Assembly: GCA_039545355.1 (NCBI GenBank)
Contig: BCJJ01000004.1
Coordinates: 1,134,801 to 1,198,800, forward strand
From: Trichosporon coremiiforme
Lineage: Eukaryota; Basidiomycota; Tremellomycetes; Trichosporonales; Trichosporonaceae
Direction: 5' to 3'
DNA: 64,000 nt
Positions 57,187 through 64,000 of this stretch are shown one piece after another. A program made the position numbers and the translations under genes. Each line of letters begins with the position of its first letter. Position 1 is the first letter of the stretch. The notes under the pieces are model-generated. The model was given only the letters and a program-made list of their open reading frames with translations. It searched no databases and was not told where the DNA came from.

Positions 57187-58234
57187 ATGGGCTGGTTCGA
57201 GCACTACTTCCCGTGCTTTGCCTCGTACAGCCCCGCGGCGAAGGAAGGCGGCGACGTAAGTTCCATAACTAGCAGCCACCGCGGCCACCGCGCATCTGGC
57301 TTGGGATCTCCATTCCGGCACATGTTTCTGACAATCTTTCTAGGCTTCTGAGGGCGACCGCCTCATTCCTCCCGCTCGCGAACGCGCTCAGTCTATCACC
57401 TCGCAGGACGGGTACGGCACCATGAGCATGTCCTCCAACCCTCCTCCGGTGACCTCCGTCAACACGAACGCTGCCACCTTGACGGAGCAGCAGCGCGAAC
57501 GCATGGCCGAGATCAGTCGGGCCGCAGGCAAGTGAGTGTGCATTCCATTTCCTAGACTCTCCGTGTCATTCCGAACACTACCTCGGGGCCGAATCTTGAT
57601 CTGAACGACGGCCGTCCGGCTGCGCGCAATTGCGCGATAGCCGTCAGTGATGTGCAAATGGGGGACCACCGCCACTGTCCATTGTGTGTCGCAGGCAGCT
57701 AGGCTCTTGCACGACGCGGGCAATTCACGGTGACATACCGATGATGACTGTCTCTTTCATTCCGTCTGCCTGTGGCCATAATGCGAGGGGGGCAGTGGCA
57801 CCCGGCACCCTGACGTCGACGCGGTGTTTTACCGTGCCTCCAATGCCTCTCTGCACTTGCGCGCCATCCTGTGACCACGTCGCAATCTCGGCAGCCATGC
57901 TAACCTGCTCAGCCATATGCGACCGATTGGCAACTACATCGCTGGAACCGGACGCAGCATCAAGGTCGGAACGAACAGCGGACGGTCCGTGTCCCCCTCG
58001 CCTTCGGACGGCTCGCGCTCCCCCTCGCCCGCATCGTCTCGCCGATCCCCTGAGCGACGCTTCAGCTCGCCGAGCCCTCCCCCTTCTTCCACCAACAGCT
58101 CCACTTCAGCTACTGGCGGGCCAGAGGTCGTACGCAAGTCGATCTTTGGCCTCGACGGCCCCGTCATGGCTGGTGGCAGCCAGCGGCGCCGCTCTTCTGG
58201 CCCGAAGCGCAAGGCCGCTGCAAAGCGAGGATAG
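57187..58234 (+). CDS. Unrecognised Ser/Pro-rich protein, possibly N-myristoylated
   Basis: Three exons (57187-57255, 57344-57531, 57913-58234) encode 192 aa. I do not recognise the family. The protein starts MGWFEHYFPCF: Gly2 and nearby Cys10 could allow lipid attachment. A short DRLIPPARERAQ segment and a predicted helix TLTEQQRERMAEISRAAG follow, then the second half is Ser/Pro/Arg-rich (SPSPSDGSRSPSP, RRSPERRFSSPSP) with a basic end (KRKAAAKRG). The general plan, lipidated start then acidic/dileucine-like stretch, recalls LAMTOR1/Ego1 anchors, but the resemblance is weak and not claimed. Splice phases are consistent. The second intron is 381 nt, long for the region. It has a 4.5 kb upstream intergenic region. 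Confidence 0.7.
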
Positions 58235-59763
58235 ACCCCGTTCACGACTCACCTTAACCCGATACCCGTCCGCCATCCGAACTCGTTGAGCGAGGTTCGA
58301 CTACCGCGATGAAATTAACGATCCACATCAACAACTACCATTGGCATCAACCTGTATCCTCTAGTCTCGTTTTAGAAGAAGATAGACTTGCACCCCCCGC
58401 CCCTCAACCCCAACCACTCGTCCTCTCGCGTTTCGTCACACAAGCCAAAATCACGACCAAAGAATACCTGTACAAGTGCTGCGTCTCCGTTTCCTGTCTC
58501 CAGTTGTTTAGTTTAACNNNNNNNNNNNNNNNNNNNNNNNNNNNNNNNNNNNNNNNNNNNNNNNNNNNNNNNNNNNNNNNNNNNNNNNNNNNNNNNNNNN
58601 NNNNNNNNNNNNNNNNNNNNNNNCGCAACACACACATTCTTTGTACTCGAGTCACGACTCGTCAAGTAGCCGTCCCCACTCTGCTCTGACACTTCACGAC
58701 TCAACCGCCTCCATACACCACCTACACATGCATATACAATCCGCATCATACCGAAATGCCGAGCTAGCGCTCAGCCACAACTGAGCCACTGTGTCACACC
58801 AGTTGCTCGCTGCGAGACATGAAAGGTCAGCTGCACAGCCTGCCTGTGCGTGTCCACCGCAGGGCCACAGCATGGCCACAGCATGACCAAGCCAGTTGTG
58901 TTAACAATTGGATCCGGCTCAGATTCTTTGGGGCAGCATAAGGCACAGATGTTTGGCATGTGATCTCTGACACTGCGTACCGGCGATATCCGATGTGTGT
59001 CAGGCAGGAATGCGCGCAGCGAAGCTTGTCTACCGGTTGTCGGCCGGGTCGGCCGCCACATCTGAACGTTTGTATTGGTGTGTGCGTGGGCCAAGAGAGT
59101 CGGAGAAGTGCATGAGTGGGTGGCGGGTCAAAACAGAGGCAAACAGTGGGTGGCGTGTGACGTAAGATGGGATGATGCTTTCGATCAAACGAGGTGTTCT
59201 GGCGGATGCCGCCTATGGACCCTGAGTGCGGGGAAGTGCAAGCGGGGTATGCCAAGACTGCTCTTGGTCTGCAGGAGCCTGCAGCCCACGAAGGTCGACC
59301 AGCAAGCCAGCTCGGATTCGGACAGTCACTCAAATGCACACGTGTAGAGCTTTTGCTCCCGTTTGAATGCAAGCCACCTGGCTGAGATACTGAGCCACCT
59401 ACGTGTTGCCGACGTAGGCGACGCTTGTAGGCTTGTTACACTGCTGAGAAAGGTATTGCGTTGCGGCTTCGCAGACTAATAATTGAGGTCCGAACGGAGG
59501 AAAATTGCTGTAATTGAGATTTACACTGAGCCATGTTAGCCTGCATTACCCCACCCCACGCCGCAGACCGCAGATTGATCCCGCTGACGGTGATGGCAGT
59601 GACCGTGGGAGATGACTGTCGGAGACGCACGTGACTTTCAATGTCAGTGGCAAGGCTGCTCCCACGTGGCTTCAGAAAAGTTGAACTCTAGGTTCGTCAT
59701 ACCCGCGCCGCGTACAACAACAGATCTTCCTCGCGTTCGATCACCCCAACACTACCCAACACG
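58235..59763. other. Spacer with assembly gap; no gene recognised
   Basis: About 1.5 kb between the Ser/Pro-rich gene and ESF2, interrupted by Ns. An 11-bp unit GGCCACAGCAT is tandemly duplicated at 58863-58884. Frames are short and not protein-like. Confidence 0.45.
58518..58623. other. Assembly gap (106 Ns)
   Basis: A run of 106 N characters. It marks unsequenced or unassembled bases 3' of the preceding gene; any feature in it is invisible. Confidence 0.99.
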
Positions 59764-60735
59764 ATGCCGAAGGCAGTCAAGGAGAAGCGCGCCCGTCCTA
59801 CGACGGAGGAGGCAGCCTCGACCGAGGCAGGTCCCTTGACTTTGATCGCCAATCTCCCGCCGCTGTATGCCGAGGGCGACGACGAGGACGACAAGAAGAA
59901 GCGCAAGTCTGCCGACGGCAAGACGAAGAAGAAGAAGAAGACGGCCGGTATCGTGTACATCTCTAGGATACCGCCGGGCATGACGCCGCACAAGGTCCGG
60001 CACCTGATGGAGCATTGGGGCGAGGTTGGGCGTGTGTTCGCGCAGCCCAGGGATGGTAAGTTGATCATCACCCCCAGAACAACTGGAGTGCAGCTAGGGA
60101 TGGTGGGATGAGCTGACGCCCAGCTCCCACGGGATACAACCCGCACCACGAGAAGAAGAAGGAGAAGCGCCATCAGTCGGCCAATTACACCGAGGCGTGG
60201 GTCGAGTACCATGACAAGTCCATTGCCAAGCTGGCCGCGAGCATGATGAACGCGCAGCCTATTGGCGGACGGCCGGGCGACAAGTGGCGCGACGATATCT
60301 GGACGATGAAGTATCTGAGCGGGTTCAAGTGGGAGATGCTCGGCGAGCAGGTTGGTGAGTATCCCTTCCTCCTAATCTCCCTCCCCTCCTTCCTGGGTCC
60401 CCTCATCCTCCCTCCGCTTCCCCCACCAGCTGTGGTGTCCGCAGCCAAGCTAACCCCCAGCCTACGAGCGCAACGTGCACCAGTCGCGCCTGCGCAACGA
60501 GATCCAGCGCTCCAAGACGGAACAGAACGCGTACCTCAAGAACGTCGAGCTCGCGCACTCGCTCAAGAAGCGCGAGGAGAAGCGCGCCGCCAAGGCTGCC
60601 GAGGGCGAGGCGCTTCCCGCCCCCAAGGACAACAGCAAGGCGAAGCGCGCGTACAAGCAGCGCGAGGTTGTCGATCGCGCCCACGGGCTCGAGGCGAAGG
60701 GTATGGACTCGGTTTTGGGAAACATCTTTGGGTAG
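59764..60735 (+). CDS. ESF2: Pre-rRNA processing protein Esf2/ABT1 (RRM)
   Basis: Esf2 is a nucleolar RRM protein of the small-subunit processome; it stimulates the helicase Dbp8 in 18S rRNA maturation. Three exons (59764-60055, 60124-60354, 60461-60735) encode 265 aa. A Lys-rich N-terminus (KKKRKS, KTKKKKK) precedes the [34 protein letters not shown] is split in the domain by the first intron, then [31 protein letters not shown] and [17 protein letters not shown], all typical of Esf2/ABT1. The C-terminus is a basic coiled segment ending [11 protein letters not shown], a conserved tail. Confidence 0.93.
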
Positions 60736-60863
60736 ACTGTACGCATATAGGGATAGAAACATGGATTAGATTGTACCATCAGTGTCTGCGGAGGGGAGGC
60801 GGGAATGAGGAGACAAGGCGGACGTAGCAGCATCTATGATGGGGATCTATAGGACGGAGCGAC

Positions 60864-61591
60864 CTAAGCCTCGGGCTCGGGCTCCTTCTTCTTCTTGACG
60901 ATGACACGCTCGATCTGGTCCACCGGCGCACCCTTCAGGACACCCTTCTGCTGCCTGATCATTTCAACCTGAACGTCAGCTGATCCTCCCAAAGTAGCTC
61001 AGCTGTTCACTCACAATCTCGTCTCCAACATCACCCTGAACGACGATCTCGTCCTGTCCCTGCGGGTTCTTGGACACACTTGATCCCGTCGCGAACCGGG
61101 ACGCGAACAGCTTGGCGGCCGCCTTGAGCTCGATGCCGAACAGCTCCAGGTTCTGGATATGCGTCTGCTGCTTGCGCTTCGTGCGTTCGCTGCGCTTGAT
61201 GATGATCTGGGAGTCAGCTTACGTTCGTCCTCGTCTCAGCTGCAGTGAGGAGGGATACCAACCTTGGTCGCCTGCTTCTTGGCAGCCTCCTGCTCGGCCT
61301 TCTTCTCCGCCTTCTTCTCAAGCTTGGCCGCGTCGGCCTCGAGCTTCTCCTGCTTCTCGAGCGAAAGGGTTCCGATACGCGAAGCGAGCGTGCCTGTTGT
61401 CAGCTTAGAGACCCGTCTCGTAGCTTACTATCTCCCCACACGCGCTCGTACTCCTCCTTGTCGGTCTCCTGGAGGTGCGCCTTGCACTTGCTCACGCTCG
61501 GGCCGAACTCGCAGTACTCGGTCGGGAGCGTGCACACTGCACAGTACGTGATGGTGATGGGCTTGGTCGAAGGACCGGCGACAGCGGACAT
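60864..61591 (-). CDS. TMA22: Density-regulated protein DENR / Tma22
   Basis: DENR/Tma22 pairs with MCT-1/Tma20 to recycle 40S subunits and to support reinitiation. Four exons (61429-61591, 61263-61393, 61015-61206, 60864-60968) encode 196 aa. The N-terminal zinc-binding segment has YCAVCTLPTEYCEFG and a later Cys (KCKAHL). A Lys/Ala-rich linker leads to the SUI1/eIF1-like domain: IIIKRSERTKRKQQTHIQNLELFGI, KLFASRFATGSSV, DEIVVQGDVGDEI and VEMIRQQKGV. Phases agree. The first donor of exon 2 (GTTGGT) is weak but required. Divergent from the USP-like gene. Confidence 0.94.
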
Positions 61592-61871
61592 GGTTGCTGG
61601 GTTGGTAGATGGGATTGGGGGGTTTGATGAGATTATTTTGGCTCGCTGGCCGCGAACAAAGGTCGCTTCAGGTCATGGCGTGAACTGAACTGCGAAGTGA
61701 AGCCGCCGGAACCAAACCGCGTGCCTGGCACCTGGTGTCGTCACTGCACATGAGGTCGCAATGTCGTCCGCTGCTGAACGCATGCTTACAGGATGTGTTG
61801 AAGCGTAATCTTGCTTTCCTTTGCGTTCATCTACTTCACCTGTCGCCCATCCTATACAGAAGAACGCCGTT
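61592..61871. promoter_or_regulatory. Shared divergent promoter, TMA22 / USP-like gene
   Basis: A 280-bp head-to-head interval; no TATA box seen. Confidence 0.5.
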
Positions 61872-64000
61872 ATGTCGTCCTCTGACGAAGTGCGCGAGGC
61901 ACTCATCGACATGGGCGTCGACCCCGCCAAGTCGCACGCCGCTTCGACCATGTTTGGCTCGGTCGATGCTGCGATCAACTGGGTCTTCGGGGAAGGCGAG
62001 AACGTAAGCTGACAAGGAGAGGTATAACAAGCTGACAGAACAGTGGCAGCCACCAGCACTCGTACCTCCTCCGCCAGACTACGTCTCGGCGCCGCAGCCG
62101 CGTAAGCTTGTAGGGTTTGGCTGCAGCTGACATGACAGCCCCCTCGCCTGCGAATGACCGCCCCGCGTTCGGGAGCAACAACCCCTTCGCACAGCAGATT
62201 GGACAGCTGCCGGCGATTCCACCTCCACCTCCACGACGACCAGACGACGACACGCGGAATGTCCGTGCTTCGGCGCCGCCACCGAGCCCGGGCGTCGAGC
62301 AGGCCGATCCGCTCGACGGCGTGCCCTTCTTCGGCCCGACGAACAAGGACGACCCGGACAATAAGCTCGCCGTCGCACTGCCGAATGCAGCTTCCAATTC
62401 CAACAAGGAGGAGGAAGACTTTCAGCGCGCAATCCAGGAGAGCATGATGACTGCCAGCTTCCACTCCACAGGCAGTGTGGCCGCCGAGGACCTTCCCCCA
62501 GCCGGCGAGAGGGAAGACGGACAGTGGGTTTGCCGCTGTGGATCGCGCTGACCCACCAGGCCGCTCGTTTATGTTACCCAGAAACACCCCCAAAGCACGG
62601 TGCAGATGATTCAGGCGCTTGCTGCCATTCCGCAGCTGAGGCAGGTGCTTGCCGCCATCGACTGGAAGACCGACGATCCTACTGGAGACCTGCGGAAGTC
62701 GGAGGGGCACGAGCTCGAGATCATCCAGGAGCTGTTCAAGCTGCAAGACACGGAGAAGGTGACGTACGACGTCATCGACCCGGCACTCGATCTGTTCCAG
62801 CACAACTACACGAATCCGAACACACCCACCGTCTACGCCAACATTACGGGTGCGTGCTGCCCAGTGTTCACCACAATAAGCTGACATACAGGTGAATGGC
62901 TCCCCGGTCTTCTTAAGGTACTGGGAGAGGTGGGGCGCAACCGCGAGCAGTTAATCGACTTCAAGAGCGATGTCATCAGCGACTGGCAGCACGGACCCGA
63001 CCAGTAGGCTGTTGGACCGTGTCGTAGCTGACGTCAGACTCATCGCCACATCATTACACATCAACCCAGACGAGCCGCACCCGTACGTGATGTTTGAGCG
63101 CGGGTACAACCAGCCGACAAATCTGCATGCCGCGCTCTCGAGTCTGATCTGGGGCACGACTCCGGGCGGAGGCGGTGGCGAGGGTGTAGAGGCGCTCGGC
63201 GACGTGCAGTTCGTGCACCTGCACCGCAGTCCTGGCTTCCCTGCCCCGCAGTGGGAGCTTGATGAGAGCATTGTCCTTGACAGATACTTGCACCACAACC
63301 GCAGATGGGTCACGCGCGTCCGCGCGGAGCAGAACTTCGCCGAGGCGGAGCTCGCACGTCTCAGGGAGAAGGTTGAGTCGCTGTCGAACTACAAGGTAGG
63401 TTTGGCTGCGTTGCGATTGCTAACCTGCCAGGGGAACAACATCTCAGACGCTATCCAGACGTAAGCTGCACAAATCGCTTGGCCAAGCTGACATCAGACT
63501 CGTGAAGCACATGACCAACAGTCCTTCCTCGGAGTCGGTGCAGGAGGAGTCAAGATCAGAGCTGAAGGCGAAGGTATGCTGTAAGGTTTTGCCGAGCTGA
63601 CCGTACAGCTGGAGAAAATCGCGGAGAAGCTGCATGAGAAGACTGCAAAGCTCCAGGAAGAGATTAAGGAGAAAGAGAAGCAGACATCTGGCGCTCTGTT
63701 CGGGACTGATGACCCGGAGAAGACGCAGCATAAAGTAAGCTGCGCGAACGCGATTCTTGAAGCTGACAATCAGTACCTCCTCCGCGCTGTGATGTGGCAC
63801 GACGGCTTCCTGACGCCCGGGAAGCACCTCTACTCCTACATCAAGGAGGGAGACCAGTGGTGGAAAGTTGAAGACACTGAGGCTACAAAGGTAAGCATGT
63901 AGTCCGCGATCCCTAGCTGACGGTCAGGTTACGTGGGAGGAAATTTCGTCCGACTCCACTGGCCAGTTCACCGACGGTGGGCCATACCTGCTCATCTACT
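61872..64000 (+). CDS. UBA/UIM protein with USP25/28-like fold, catalytic Cys apparently lost (3' partial)
   Basis: Eleven exons are visible (61872-62003, 62044-62101, 62139-62523, 62560-62849, 62892-63003, 63038-63395, 63432-63460, 63498-63573, 63609-63734, 63774-63890, 63928 to the window end). An N-terminal UBA (VREALIDMGVDPAKSHAAS...AINWVFG) is followed by a Pro-rich linker, a UIM (EEDFQRAIQESM) and a ubiquitin-protease-like domain: VQMIQALAAIPQLRQVLAAIDW resembles the helix after the active-site Cys, and AVMWHDGFLTPGKHLYSYI the His-box. Where active enzymes have N-T-C the joined sequence reads HPQST, so no nucleophile is seen. Coiled coils (LREKVESL, LEKIAEKLHEKTAKLQEEIKEKEK) are inserted in the domain. 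It may bind ubiquitin without cleaving. The end lies outside the window. Confidence 0.82.

Noticed and set aside
61673..62887. 404-codon open frame on the minus strand
   Set aside because: It lies antisense to the USP-like exons and crosses their splice sites; it is a shadow of the real gene.

Overview
The window is nuclear DNA of an intron-dense basidiomycete, most likely a Tremellomycetes yeast of the Trichosporonales type. The gene content is fungal (Iml1, Vid27, Aip1, Ura4, Pmp3, a Cyp505-type P450-reductase). Nearly every gene is cut by introns of about 35-60 nt with GTGAGT/GTAAGC donors and CTGAC/CTAAC branch sites lying a few bases before the acceptor. The order-level placement is inference; no marker gene fixes it. 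All exon boundaries below were derived by eye from splice signals, reading-frame continuity and remembered family conservation; none is transcript-verified.

Layout: calmodulin (partial, -), VMS1 (+), AIP1 (+), SF3A3/PRP9 (-), FAL1/eIF4A3 (+), a 1.3 kb spacer, histone H1 (-), a 1.6 kb spacer, a ZCCHC10-like zinc knuckle gene (+), the very large IML1 (-), mitochondrial MTQ1/PrmC-type methyltransferase (+), BPL1 biotin ligase (+), SPC98/GCP3 (-), TSR3 (+), an intron-containing tRNA-Ser(UGA), a 1.8 kb stretch without a recognisable gene, MSH3 (-), PMP3 (+), a broken P450-reductase fusion (-), a broken F-box gene (+), PLC1 (-), VID27 (-), RPT2 (+), UBC7 (+), URA4 (-), a 4.5 kb gene desert, an unrecognised Ser/Pro-rich gene (+), an assembly gap, ESF2 (+), TMA22/DENR (-), and a USP25/28-like protein with no visible catalytic cysteine (+, running off the end).

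Functionally this is ordinary housekeeping chromosome: ribosome biogenesis and translation (FAL1, TSR3, ESF2, TMA22, VMS1), ubiquitin/proteasome (RPT2, UBC7, the USP-like protein, VMS1), cytoskeleton (AIP1, GCP3), signalling (CMD1, PLC1, IML1), metabolism (BPL1, URA4) and repair (MSH3). Many neighbours are divergent pairs sharing 160-410 bp promoters (CMD1/VMS1, SF3A3/FAL1, IML1/MTQ1, GCP3/TSR3, VID27/RPT2, TMA22/USP-like). I see no gene cluster, defence system or mobile element.

The most interesting signals are architectural: coding micro-exons down to 3, 6, 7, 8, 10, 11 and 12 nt; in-frame optional splice sites (NAGNAG acceptors, tandem donors, a 36-nt stop-free intron); a 27-bp perfect inverted repeat in the gene desert; a P450-reductase pseudogene in which an exact 8-bp tandem duplication can be seen as one lesion; and the apparently inactive deubiquitinase homologue.
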